Of a stretch of DNA of 64,000 nucleotides, positions 1 to 11,227 are shown piece by piece; position 1 is the stretch's first letter, and each line of letters opens with the position of its first letter. A model generated the notes under the pieces. It saw nothing but the letters and a program-made list of their open reading frames with translations, ran no database searches and was not told where the DNA came from. The position numbers and the translations under genes are program-made. Source of the DNA: Beroe ovata (Eukaryota > Ctenophora > Nuda > Beroida > Beroidae); assembly GCA_946803715.1 (NCBI GenBank), contig CAMPET010000008.1, forward strand, positions 1 to 64,000. Reading direction: 5' to 3'.

Positions 1-1205
1 ATTCACATGTCATCAGATTTGTTGAGCCCCATGCCATTCCAATTTGACATTTATCATGCTGCAATGGCCAATCATGAGGCCCATATCCTATTCCAGATCA
101 TACACATTTGAGATGTATTGTGTACAAACCACTGTACCTGTTAATGGGATATGCTTGAGACGTGTACCGTAATGCAATTAGGCTTATATCCTGATGCGTA
201 TATCACCAGTCACAGGTGTGGCCTGTATTGTGTCACTGTGGTGAAGTGGAAGCTGGCACATGAAACAGGTAGTGATGCTGGAAAGACTTGATTATGTCAC
301 GTGTTAATGAAGTAGTTCTCAGAAAGTCCACTTGTCATGTATCAGTTAGGAAACTCTCAATAGCGTCTGTATGTGATGTCTATGAGTCTGTCTATATGTC
401 TATTGTCTATATTAATGAATGATGCAACATATTGATTTTAGATTTATGATATTGATAGGTAATATATACAAGTTCAGAAGGAATCCAATTGCAAAAAGTG
501 CTCTACCAGATAAATCCGGGAGCAATCTAGAATGATAGGTAATATATACATATTTTGTAATATCATAAAATAGGTATGTGTTGTAAACGTATGTATTCAT
601 TAACATAGGTATTAAGATTTAGATACACTGGTGAGGTGTCTATATGTGGTTGATTTGCTCCCAATTGAAAATTGAGATTATATATTGTAACAGTTATCTA
701 TTGTGTAAAGGTTGACATATCTGAAATTAGATGTGGAAATTATATTGATGGACATCACATGACTGGTTTTGTGTCACTGCCGTGAGGTGGAACTGGAAGC
801 TTGCACAATACAAATGAGACACGTGGCGAAGCTGGAAAGCTGGAAAGGTTTGATTAAGTCATGTGGTAATAAAGGAGTGTTGAGAAATTGTAGTTGACGT
901 GCACAATTAGCATGGATCTAATTAGCTGACACCCGATGTGCATCATGATACAATTAATGAGATATCCTGAGGCAGACTGGTGTTTTGTGTCACTCTAGTG
1001 AGGTGGAAGCTTGCAGACGAAACACGGGGCGTTACCCCGTTACCCGCCACGCAATCAGAGGATATAAAAGGTAAGAAAAACATTTTGACAACCCTCTTTG
1101 AAATCACACAGTGTTTTCTGCCAACTCTATAACTCTTCGATTTCGTGCTTTTTAGCAAGAACTCCGTTTATTGTCAACTTATCAATTGATACGATCAATA
1201 CATCA
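1..1205. other. AT-rich flank with degenerate repeats, no gene
   Basis: No coding region is supported here. A loosely conserved unit built around gtgtcact, gaggtggaagctt and gaaagac/ttgatta-gtca occurs three times (about 220-317, 762-886, 981-1032). The string gataggtaatatataca occurs twice (454 and 532). The short open frames in this stretch have no recognisable domain and overlap the repeats. Confidence 0.6.
220..1032 (+). repeat. Three spaced copies of a ~100-bp repeat unit
   Basis: Units at about 220-317, 762-886 and 981-1032 share the order gtgtcact, gtgaggtggaagctt, then gctggaaag and ttgatta-gtcatgtg in the first two. The third is truncated. The spacing is irregular, so this is a dispersed element or remnant, not a simple tandem array. 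Confidence 0.55.
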
Positions 1206-3004
1206 ATGATGAGTTGTTCCGCTACTTCGTGTCCCAGAGTGCTGCTGATTGGTGACTCGATTACGGGTCCCATTCGGTTCCAATCTGGGGACACGTTTAC
1301 TTACCCGGGGATCACGTCTCACCGGCTCTTGCAGAAGGTATGTGTTGTACTGTTGCGATTTTTCATTTTCCGTTCAATGTCAGTTTGTAGTTATACGTCG
1401 TTCATATATATCACAACCACAACCACAAACATTTAGTGAGAGATTGTTTACATATTGAATCCCAGGTTCCGTTGTAAATATTCATATAACTAGCAGAAGA
1501 AACAGCCTCAGGCCTCATAGTTGTTCAATACTGACTTAGATATTCTTCCGGTGTTTATGAAAGACGGCATGCGTGTTGTTATGGTAATATGGTATCAAGT
1601 TTGGCATGTTAATTTCTCACTATGTTGCTTTGAGAACGCAGCAGCTGCAGTTTTTCCCGCGCGCAATTTTATAAATTCCGGTGCGAATTTTATATACAAA
1701 TATGTTGCTTGACCTTGTTATTTATACCTAAATCTATGGTCAGTGGGGTAATGCCATCAGAAATCTTACCAGATCAAGGAAGAAACTGCATCATGATTCC
1801 GGACAAAAAATCATTCTATATTGATTTTGAAAATTAGGGGGGTTTGGTAAAACTGAAAGATGGCGTCAGCATGGGGCAGGGTTTGCAAAATTTAAATGTG
1901 GCCAGTGATGACAAGAGAGGGAGAGAGGGTAAAAAATGGGCCAAAAAGTGGCGGCTCCCTTATGAATGTGTCGCAACATGATTCCACGGTTTATATGACT
2001 CGGTGTACGATTATGCTATTGCTACTAATTACTATTGCCTGCATTCGGTCACGCGATCAGAAATAACAGTACGTATATGAAGCTTCATACTTTTGATCTA
2101 AATTTGATCGCAGTGGAGTTTAAACATGTCTGGATACTGATAAATCCCTCAAAAACCTCTATAATAATAAAAGAGAGAATGCCAAATTATAATAGGGACT
2201 AGGAAGCCGTGCAAGAAGTAATATGATAAGCTTCAATCTATCAATGCATCAGATACGTAACTGACCAATCTATTGCAAAAATGTTGATTGCAGCTTAATA
2301 ATTCCAGATTCAAGATCAAGAGCGATCACAGCAACACGTCATCCAGTGTTTGCCATGATTCAGCGCTTAATAAAAACAATATTTGCGAGACCTGACTGTC
2401 ATTGCGCGCGATTAAATCTGCACGTGCAACTCTTGTCTTTCCTATCAACAGAGAGAGAGAGAGCAACGTAATCAAAACAGCATCACAAGAAATGAGCCTA
2501 CAGGCTAATAATTTTTGCGTGTGCAACTCAATCGCTACTATAGCAATTCGCAGTACGCACAAAAACCTCCATAAAAAGGGGAATGCCAAATTATAATAGA
2601 AGTTGAATTCCAAGTGTTTGTATGTGCGTGTGTGTGTGAGTGCTTGTGACTGTGTGTATGTATGTGCGTTTGTGCATGTGTGTGTAAGTGTGTGTAAGTG
2701 TTACGATATCAAATGATTCAGGTGAGGGGGAATCGTGACCAGTTCTGCGGGGATTGGGATCACGTCATCATCCTGGTGGGGGCAAACGACCTGGGATACA
2801 CCGACGAGGACGAGACCATCACGGATATCCATGGCATCATGGCTGAGCTCCAAGAGCTCAATCCTGATGCCACCGTGGATGTATGTGAGGTCTTACCTCG
2901 GAAGGCGTGGACCAGAGACAACGTGCCGTCAACCAGCCACCCCAACCATCATGCACAGAGGCTCAACAGATTCCTGCACAGGGAGTATCCGGGTCGGATC
3001 ATCA
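1206..3004 (+). CDS. SGNH/GDSL-hydrolase-like fragment, two exons, broken by a contig join
   Basis: Two exons join in phase: 1206-1337 (44 codons, starting at tandem ATGs) and 2722-3004. The first holds RVLLIGDSIT, the GDS nucleophile block of SGNH hydrolases. The second holds VILVGAND-like IILVGANDLG, the GxND oxyanion block, and near the end SHPNHHAQRLN, a plausible catalytic-His block though the usual DxxH aspartate is not seen. Donor aag|gtatgt and acceptor ttcag|gtgagg are good. The intron contains a copy of a repeat found inverted downstream. The open frame runs into the n at 3005, and the Helitron frame begins directly after it, so whether this esterase is a cargo or partner ORF of the element, or a separate gene next to it, is not decided by the sequence. 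Such SGNH domains are common in transposon-borne proteins. Confidence 0.55.
2195..2610 (+). repeat. Left arm of a ~400-bp inverted repeat flanking the Helitron
   Basis: The stretch from about 2195 to 2560 reappears in reverse orientation at about 8655-9050. Shared landmarks are gattgcagcttaat, caagagcgatcacagcaac, gcacgtgcaactcttgtct, gagcaacgtaatc and gagcctacaggct. Identity by eye is around 80 percent with indels. It includes a short GA run in this arm only. Confidence 0.65.
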
Positions 3005-3005
3005 N

Positions 3006-6000
3006 TACATCAGGCGTTACAACTCTGCATTTGCCTTTGCTTCTTTTGGTGCACAGGCCAGTCCACCACCCGGTCATGGTCCTTACTGTTTTCGTATTCA
3101 TGGCCAGACTTACCACCGGACCGGTATTTTACATCCAGAGCACGGAACTAATCCCAGTTTTGCTCAGATATATATTCTTGAGGGAACAGGTCAGTTACAA
3201 GCACGCCTCAATAACAACGCTGATTGTCTCCCCAATCTCATGTCTATCATACAGAACACACTGACTGGGATTCCAAACCCGTACATTCACTACTTCAAGA
3301 CAGTCAGTGATATAGAACGTAACGAACAACAGTTCTCCACACTAAACAACGAGCAACCTCAGTCTATCCGTATGATTTTCAAGGAAGGGCCTGACAGAAG
3401 GCGTTACAATGCACCCACATTTGAGGATGATGTTGCTGCTGTATTCGTGGGTGATTCTGACGGCATGCCTGGAACAAGGGATATTGTCATATACCCAACA
3501 TCAGACGATGCACTGAGTCGACTACCCGGTCCAATGCACACATTCACCAGTCAATGTATGTTTCTGTCAGACCATGCCAACTTTTCACAGGAATATCTCC
3601 ATAACATTAACTTACCAACACTGCCACCACACACACTGAATCTGAAGGTTGGGTGCGAGGTTCGTACGCTGAGATCTCTTCCTGACTCTCCTCAAGTTGC
3701 TATTGGATCACGTCTCAAAATCATATGTATCAATCCATTGAATAACGAAATTGTCGCGAAACACGGTAATAATGACATCACTATCCCTATGATTAACTTC
3801 ACAGCTTCACATAACGGTATCCATTTCTCACGTTTTCAATTCCCAATAAAATTGCAGCCTCTATTACAAGACATTTCTCCCATGAATTGCAATATCGATC
3901 CTATGGTTTACCCTCTTCTATTCCCCAGTGGAGAGAAGGGCTGGCACTCTAACATTCACAAGGCCAATAGTTCACGTAGGGTAACACGACTCAACTTCGC
4001 TCAGTATAGGATAGCTTTCCGAAAAACTCCACTCGCTGCTCTGCACTTCTCTAGAAAGCTATATCAGCAATATTTGGTTGATACCTGGGTAAGGATTGAG
4101 TCCGAACGTCTTCAGTTCATCCGTCACAATCAAGTCAAGTTGCGGGCTGAGCATTACTCTGGACTGATGGACTGGGTGGAGCGTGAAGCTCAGCAATTGG
4201 TGAATGAGTATCTCCCGGGGAAACCAGTCATTCTTCCATCGTCATTCACGGGGGGTAAACGGTTCATGCAGCAGAACTATCAGGACACCATGGCGATCAG
4301 TGGCAAATACCATACTCCACAAATATTCCTAACTGTCACATGCAATCCTAAGCACCCTGATATAGTGAATAATCTTGGCAACACCACACATAACGTAGCA
4401 CCAGGCCAAACATTCCAGCCTCATCCTAACTTGACAGCTTCAGATCGTCCAGATATAGTAGCCTCTGTCTTCAAGCTACACCTCATGTATCTCAAGGACG
4501 ATCTGAAGAAGGCCTTTGGTAACCAGGTTGCTCAAGTCCATTCTATAGAATTCCAGAAGCGCGGCCTCCCTCATGCCCATATTCTAATTTGGCTTGCACG
4601 TCCATATCATTTTCAAACAGGCCAAGATATTGATGACTTCATTTGTGCGGAAATACCCGATCCCATGGAAGATCCTGAGCTGCATAGACTGGTTACCAGT
4701 TCTATGATGCACGGCCCATGCGGTCCTGACAACCCGACTGCACCGTGTATGGTCGATGGAAAATGCTCCAAGGGGTTTCCTAAGGATTTCTCATCTCACA
4801 CAGTCCTAACAGAGAATGGATACCCGCTCTATAAACGCACTAATGATGGTAGAAGTTTCAATAAAAATGGTGTGTGTCTGGATAATCGATACGTCGTGCC
4901 GTACAATCCGTACTTCTTGAGGAAATATCAAGCACATATCAACGTTGAGGCCTGCACAAGTATCAACTCAATAAAGTATGTGTTTAAGTACATCTATAAA
5001 GGTCATGACTGTGCCAGTATAGAGAGGATTGAGGTAGATCCACTTACGTATGACGAGATCAAAACATACCTCGACACACGCTATCTGAGTGCACCTGAAG
5101 CATGCTGGAGAATCAGGGAGTTTCCATTGAGTGAGAAGAGTCATACTGTGTATAGGCTCGACGTACATCTTGAGAACGATCAAAACGTTGTATTCAATGA
5201 AAATGATAACATCGAAGAAGTGTTGGAAAGTTCGCGTAAAACGAAACTTACCGAATACTTCACATTGAATGCAAATGTACCAGCAGCACGGAACTTCCTA
5301 TACACTGAAATCCCTGTTCATTTCACCTGGAATGAATCCGGTAAATTCTGGAAGGAACGTCGTCCACCGATATCTACCAATCCTCAAATAGACACTGATA
5401 CACGTGCTGAACAGCTCAAGATCATCTCCAGAATGTACTATGTTTCTCCCCGTGATCGCGAGCGTTTTTACCTGAGACTGCTGCTACTGCATGTGAGGGG
5501 TGCAACTTCATTCCAACACCTGAAGTTCCATAATGTACAGCATTCCACATACCATGATGCATGCATGTCTAGAGGCCTGCTATCAAATGACGCTGAATGG
5601 AATGATGCTATGATTGAAGCATCACAGACTGCCATGCCAGCTCAATTGAGAGACATCTTTGTCACCATTTTGGGTAATTGCCAACCGTCTCAACCTACAC
5701 AATTATGGAATAACTTCAGGATACAGATGATGGAAGATTTCATGAATGTGCATGATCTGAGTGAAAGTGAATCCGAACAACGCGCACTGAATGAAATCAA
5801 TAATTCTCTCAGGCGTAACTATAATAAATCCATCACTGAATTTGGCATTGATTTTATATCTCCACATTTTTCCAATGATACTGACAGTAACATCAATGTT
5901 GAGACAGAGCTTGAACTCAGTCAGCGTCTATATCACTCACTCACTCCAGATCAGACGTTCATATTCGACAGTATCATGAACAGTGTACATCAGCACGGTC

Positions 6001-7346
6001 CCTTACCATCCCAGGATCGGCCCCGAATATACTACATTGATGCTGCTGGTGGGTGTGGCAAAACATACTTATTCAATTCTCTTATATCTGCATGTCTGGC
6101 TGAGGAGCGTGAAGTTGCGGCCTGTGCGTGGACAGGCATTGCCAGCACACTGCTTAAACGAGGACGAACTTGCCATTCTCTATTCAAACTTCCAGTACCT
6201 ATTCTGAACACATCAACTTGCAATGTATCTGCTAATTCACGCCATGCATCGTATCTGAGATCATTGAGCTTAATATTGATCGATGAATCCTCCATGATCC
6301 CACTGCACGCATTCTCTGCCATCGATATTCTATTCCGGGATCTGTGTAACAACCAAGTTCCCTTCGGTGGTAAACTTATTGTCTTAGCAGGGGATTTTCG
6401 TCAAACGTTGCCAGTAACACCACGTGCACATGCAGCTGAAATTCTGGAAAACTGCATCAATAGGTCACTGTTGTGGCAGTATGTACAACAATTTAGTTTG
6501 ACACATAACATAAGGGCGGATCCAAATGAACATGAATTTAAATCATGGCTATTGCAATTGGGTGATGGAGTATTGATAAACTCTGATGTGAATGCTGAGG
6601 ATAACCAAATTGACGTTCCCTGTCAATGTCACATTACGAATGACATTGTCAACGACATTTTCCCCAACTTCACATCCAGTAGATTGAATGATGTCATTGT
6701 AACCCCACTAAACGAGGATGCTGACAAACTAAACATCAAAATTATTGATAAATTCCAACCCCATATCCCAGGTAGGAGTTACTATAGTGTAGATACCCTA
6801 ATTGAGGATGAAGAGAGCGAGGTCAGAAACATAACCACAGAATTCCTAAATTCTATTGTACCGAGTGGATTCCCTCCACACGAGTTGAAACTAAAGGTGG
6901 GTTGTCCAATCATGCTCATCAGGAATTTGGACCAGAAACACGGTTTATGTAACGGTACACGATTAACTGTTACTTCATTGGGTGTGAGAACTATTGAGGC
7001 GGAGGTGATATCAGGGTCTCAAACATTCATTGGAACTAAAGTATTCATACCGAGGATAAAACTTATCCCTTCTGACTCCTCTTTACCATTCAAATTTTCA
7101 CGATTACAGTTCCCAATAAAATTAGCTTACTGTCTTACAATAAACAAAAGTCAAGGTCAAGAATTCAATACTGTGGGAATCTATCTCCCATCCCCTGTAT
7201 TTTCCCATGGACAATTGTATGTTGCGTTTTCTAGGGCTAAAAGGTTCAGTAGTATCTATGTTCAAATAGATAACACTCCCCGACAGTACTCCAATATTTC
7301 AATGAACCTGGGTCGTACAGTCAACATAGTTTATAACGTAAAATAA
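3006..7346 (+). CDS. Helitron Rep/helicase (rolling-circle transposase), 5' end lost at contig join
   Basis: About 1446 codons are open from the join to the stop. Order: Helitron N-terminal domain (around 3990-4200), HUH Rep centre with GLPHAHILIW near 4565-4594, the tyrosine helix with SIKYVFKYIYKG near 4966-5001, then a PIF1-type helicase with Walker A AAGGCGKT near 6043, Walker B LILIDESSM near 6271, GDFRQTLPV near 6391 and the C-terminal NKSQGQEF / LYVAFSRAKRF motifs near 7146 and 7216. These nick one strand and unwind DNA during rolling-circle transposition. No stop or frameshift interrupts the frame, so the copy looks young. The true start is not visible: the frame extends 5' of the n only through the antiphase of the SGNH exon, which is an artefact of the join. 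Helitron 5' TC and 3' hairpin-CTRR ends were not located. Confidence 0.9.
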   Translation, partial: YIRRYNSAFAFASFGAQASPPPGHGPYCFRIHGQTYHRTGILHPEHGTNPSFAQIYILEGTGQLQARLNNNADCLPNLMSIIQNTLTGIPNPYIHYFKTVSDIERNEQQFSTLNNEQPQSIRMIFKEGPDRRRYNAPTFEDDVAAVFVGDSDGMPGTRDIVIYPTSDDALSRLPGPMHTFTSQCMFLSDHANFSQEYLHNINLPTLPPHTLNLKVGCEVRTLRSLPDSPQVAIGSRLKIICINPLNNEIVAKHGNNDITIPMINFTASHNGIHFSRFQFPIKLQPLLQDISPMNCNIDPMVYPLLFPSGEKGWHSNIHKANSSRRVTRLNFAQYRIAFRKTPLAALHFSRKLYQQYLVDTWVRIESERLQFIRHNQVKLRAEHYSGLMDWVEREAQQLVNEYLPGKPVILPSSFTGGKRFMQQNYQDTMAISGKYHTPQIFLTVTCNPKHPDIVNNLGNTTHNVAPGQTFQPHPNLTASDRPDIVASVFKLHLMYLKDDLKKAFGNQVAQVHSIEFQKRGLPHAHILIWLARPYHFQTGQDIDDFICAEIPDPMEDPELHRLVTSSMMHGPCGPDNPTAPCMVDGKCSKGFPKDFSSHTVLTENGYPLYKRTNDGRSFNKNGVCLDNRYVVPYNPYFLRKYQAHINVEACTSINSIKYVFKYIYKGHDCASIERIEVDPLTYDEIKTYLDTRYLSAPEACWRIREFPLSEKSHTVYRLDVHLENDQNVVFNENDNIEEVLESSRKTKLTEYFTLNANVPAARNFLYTEIPVHFTWNESGKFWKERRPPISTNPQIDTDTRAEQLKIISRMYYVSPRDRERFYLRLLLLHVRGATSFQHLKFHNVQHSTYHDACMSRGLLSNDAEWNDAMIEASQTAMPAQLRDIFVTILGNCQPSQPTQLWNNFRIQMMEDFMNVHDLSESESEQRALNEINNSLRRNYNKSITEFGIDFISPHFSNDTDSNINVETELELSQRLYHSLTPDQTFIFDSIMNSVHQHGPLPSQDRPRIYYIDAAGGCGKTYLFNSLISACLAEEREVAACAWTGIASTLLKRGRTCHSLFKLPVPILNTSTCNVSANSRHASYLRSLSLILIDESSMIPLHAFSAIDILFRDLCNNQVPFGGKLIVLAGDFRQTLPVTPRAHAAEILENCINRSLLWQYVQQFSLTHNIRADPNEHEFKSWLLQLGDGVLINSDVNAEDNQIDVPCQCHITNDIVNDIFPNFTSSRLNDVIVTPLNEDADKLNIKIIDKFQPHIPGRSYYSVDTLIEDEESEVRNITTEFLNSIVPSGFPPHELKLKVGCPIMLIRNLDQKHGLCNGTRLTVTSLGVRTIEAEVISGSQTFIGTKVFIPRIKLIPSDSSLPFKFSRLQFPIKLAYCLTINKSQGQEFNTVGIYLPSPVFSHGQLYVAFSRAKRFSSIYVQIDNTPRQYSNISMNLGRTVNIVYNVK

Positions 7347-9196
7347 GTTCTATCAGTTACTCTGAACATAACCTAACGCACATGATATTACTCTGATAAC
7401 CATTGAACCTAGCGATAACCAATAATCATTTTCACTACCTTCTTTACTATATTGTAATTGTTCATCTTCAATGATTCCATTTAAATCCTAAATTGGGGCT
7501 ATAGATGCATGCAGCCGTAATGGTGTTTCGGTGCACTATGGCCAAGCTGATTATGGAAAATAGGCTTGCGATATTGACTGTAAATCAGCATCTACCAAAC
7601 ATCATAGAGGAGCATTCTCCTCACCAAACGGAATCATATCATGAGAAATTGTGATATAATATTGAGGTATGGTGAAAATGATACTTGATTAATGATTATC
7701 ACTATGTTCAATTCTTATCACAAGACGTAACAACGGTGAATTAATTATACATCTTTCCACTTACTACTATTTACAGTATTAAGAACGTATTGTATACGTT
7801 CGTTTTAATGTCATTATGTTAGCTAATCTTATCCCAATTTCATTAACTTATTTATTCTCACCTTAATAATTATTACAAAAACCCAAATAAAAAACTAAAA
7901 AAATTTAAAAGCAAAAAAAAAACAAAAATATGCCAACAAAACGAGGTACGTCCGAGTGTGCCACCAGTGGGTACATCACGTGATTGGCGGTAACTATAAT
8001 GGTCCACATATGTAGTGGCATGCATTCGAGAGGAAATATAATTCAGGATATATAAGTACGTGCGTGCGATTAATTATGGGAATTGATGTTGAAACTCACG
8101 CATTTTTGATCTGATGCATGGTCTTTATTGATAACAAAATCCGTTGCCGAACTATACGAAAGTTTTGATTTGTTTTGAACGAACATATCAACTATGATAT
8201 TTAGCGACATTCATGAGTATCAACATATCATAGGAATTGTACAACACTTTATTACCTACTTTTCTTCACACGTTCATTGATAAAATCATTCACAACGTCA
8301 TACACTTTTTTCAGCATGCCTTGCATATATGGATGTTTATAGGCTAAAACCTCCACATATATCAACATCTATCAGATCCATTTCGATGATCTTTCCAATG
8401 GCGCAGTCAATGGAGGATATCATACCCTTACCCCAACATTGTAGGGTAGGAGTTAACTTAGGATCTGATCAGACATTGTTATATGTGTTTATGAACTTTA
8501 CATGATATACTAATTCCACCTTCAACCCGGACATTCATATCATCATTGATTTATTTGTAAAATAGTCTTTATCTCATCTTTCCATGTTAGCAAAATGTCT
8601 ACAAAATCTGTTGTGATCAACATTGACGACAACGAGAAATATTATGTTTTTTCTGTGCGTTCACTGCGTACAGCGTGTTGCTATAGTAGCGTATGAGTTG
8701 CACGTGCAAAAAGTAGTAGCCTGTAGGCTCATTTCTTATGGCGCTGTTTCGATTACGTTGCTCTCGGCCTGTTGATAGGAGAGACAAGAGTTGCACGTGC
8801 AGTTTAATGCGCGCGCAATGACAGTCAGTCTCGGGATTATTGTTTTTGTTTTGTACTGAACCATCGACCGCGACCGCACACACTGAGTGACCTGTTGCTG
8901 TGATCGCTCTTGATCTGGAATCTTGAATTAAGCTACAATCGACATTTTTCACGATACGTTATTCCTTTCATTATCTGATGCGTTAATGTTTATCGTGACT
9001 ACTTGAGTACTCGACGGGCTCCCTAGTCTATATTATAATCGAGAGAGCATCTTAAAACGTAGATTACTAGCGGGGGCTACAAATGGAGTTGGAGAGCCGC
9101 GATTTTTTGCATGGTGGTACAAAAAGGTAAAATCTGGTTAAATGTCGAGCCAGAATTTTGATTTAGGTCTTAGATTTTCTGTAATAGGCGTCGAAA
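7347..9196. other. Helitron 3' flank, AT-rich, no gene
   Basis: No coding region. A strongly A-rich run lies near 7880-7930, followed by a sharp change to mixed composition at about 7930, which may be near the element's 3' end. The last part carries the right arm of the inverted repeat. The contig ends at the n at 9197. Confidence 0.55.
8655..9050 (-). repeat. Right arm of the inverted repeat flanking the Helitron
   Basis: Reverse-complement match to about 2195-2560, including gagttgcacgtgc, cctgtaggctcat, ttacgttgctctc, ttgctgtgatcgctcttg and ttaagctacaatc. The two arms lie on different contigs, so their relative orientation depends on the join at 3005. Confidence 0.65.
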
Positions 9197-9197
9197 N

Positions 9198-11227
9198 GGA
9201 GGCTTCCCTTTACTCGAAGGTGATGGCGTGCTCTTCCTTTGCGGCCACAGCCTCTCCTGAGCTCAGTCTGTCTGTTGTCCACAGACACAGCCGATCAACA
9301 TTGCCCTGAAGCTTCCAACAGACAGCAGGACAAGTGAATCTTGCCTGCCAATTGAGTCGGTGATCAGCCGAAGATGGCTATGAGTATGTACCATATACCT
9401 CCTTCTAACTTGAGCACAATTGATGTGCAGATCATCCTCAAGGAGGAGAAGCGTTACCAGACCGTTTTCCCATTGTTCTGTTTAATCAGCTTGGCAGATA
9501 GCTAGCTGAGTATTTTTCCTACGGTAACATTTTGCTATCCTGAGGTGAGGATTCGCACCTTACCTACTCCACCTTTGAATAAAAGGATATCGTGAGATTG
9601 TCATGACAGCATTCCATTACCTACTGTATGGAATTTCTATTCATACATTTTTTGTTTTCTCGGCAAGCTCAAGTAGCGTTAGCTGCATAAAAGTAATGAA
9701 GCTCAGCACTCAGTTCGAGAGCTGTGGCATACATTGGTACGGAAACATTGATAAAGGCTACCATGAGGGACGGGTTGCTTGTGACGCTCAAGTTTCTAAT
9801 CTCAAGGCATAATCCAGGGCTAGTTCTATAACTTGTTCTGCTACCACTGGTAGTTTGGTACCCTTGCCTCACAGACCATGTTTGGACTTTTGAACTCTGC
9901 TAGTAAGACCTTGGTCTATTTAGAGCATTGGAGTGAGGTTAAGTTAGTTGTATCCCAATTTACCTGCGGAACGTGTGCTGGGATAATCGTTTTCAAACAA
10001 ATAGCAGGATTATCCCTCCATCCCCCGGCTTCGAAAGTACCGTGTTATATTGAGAACGGAATCGGGGAACATGTTATGTTGATAAAAGAACAAAGAATGG
10101 TATGCTTTGGGATTCTCCGATACTGTGGCATTGGGCATCCAGCCTGTTGTGGTGCACATCTGATGATTGATGGTGCTCAAGTAGCGTATGAAGAAAATAT
10201 CGTATGAAGAGTATTTAATACCTATCCTGGGTTATTGCTCAGGTGCCTAGGTTGATTCCCCTTGATAATGATAAAATACCAAAACGTGCAAACGTAACTA
10301 TCTAAAAATGCCATATTTTCGGCTAATTTTGGTGATAATTTTGTGTAACGTATGTCATGGTTGTGCCCGTAACTCCTAAACCGATGGTCTTAGGCCTCCA
10401 AAACCTTGTTCAATCGATTCCTCGATTCGGAAAACATGGTCATAGACTATAAGGACATCATAATTATGACTTGATTTGAAATTCGAAATTTTGTGACACG
10501 TGTGGCATGGGCGTGGCCGTAACTCCTCAAGTGATGACTTAAGGCCTCCAAAACCTTGTGGAATCGATTCCCCGTGTCAAAAAACATGGTTGTAGAGTAT
10601 AATGACCCCATAGTAGTGAAATAACTTGGAAATGGAAATTTACTGATGAAATTCCCACGCTCAAAAAAGGGCGTGGCCACCCTGAGTTTTCCCCAAGGAA
10701 TTGAGTTTGAAAAAAAATTTTGGTGGTTCTAGATACTTAGTATAGTCGATTCATGCAAAAAAACTGCAGGTAGGAATTTTTTCCCAGATGTATTGGATAA
10801 CGCCCTTACTATAATATCTTGTGTATCTTTCATCCTCTTGAGCGTTATAACTGATTGAATATTGCTTGATTCCATTAGAATGACATTTCTAAATATATGC
10901 ATTTCTAAATATATGCAGAATTGATCATCCTGTGCCAGTGAAAAATCACGATCAATTTTTGACCTTTAGCCTTAACATCAACACGCAGTTTTAAAAACGG
11001 TACACACAGCTGAATGTGTGGATTCATTCCTGGCAGTTTCTAATGTCAGAAATGACAACTTGATAGAAAGCGACCGTGCAATGCTTTTCTATTCACACAC
11101 GAAGGCAGTGGATACCCAACGCTTTGATATGTTTGATTTGCCTTGTAATATAAATGGAGATAAAATAAACTATTGTTTTTCAAAAAAAAGTCTATGAATC
11201 AGTGTGAGAAGTTGGGCGTGTACTTAC
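9198..11227. other. Region 3' of hexokinase, no assigned gene
   Basis: No family is recognised. A minus-strand frame without an ATG stays open for about 75 codons at roughly 9237-9466 and could be an exon, but nothing in it is diagnostic. Plus-strand frames at 9603-9812 and 9878-10207 show no domain. This stretch should hold the missing hexokinase 3' exons if the gene is intact; I looked on the minus strand for the expected GMYLGE-like block and did not find it. Confidence 0.5.
10351..10660 (+). repeat. Two tandem copies of a ~150-bp unit
   Basis: Both copies carry gtaactcct, then aggcctccaaaaccttgt (at 10392 and 10542), aatcgattcc, aaaacatggt and ta-agagtataa/gac. The offset of the shared blocks is 150 bases. 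The copies differ at many positions, so the duplication is old. Confidence 0.75.

Noticed and set aside
412-606. Minus-strand 64-codon frame in the AT-rich left flank
   Set aside because: No domain, biased AT-driven composition, and overlaps a short direct repeat.
9878-10207. 109-codon plus-strand frame
   Set aside because: No recognisable motif, no splice or expression context, and next to non-coding repeats.
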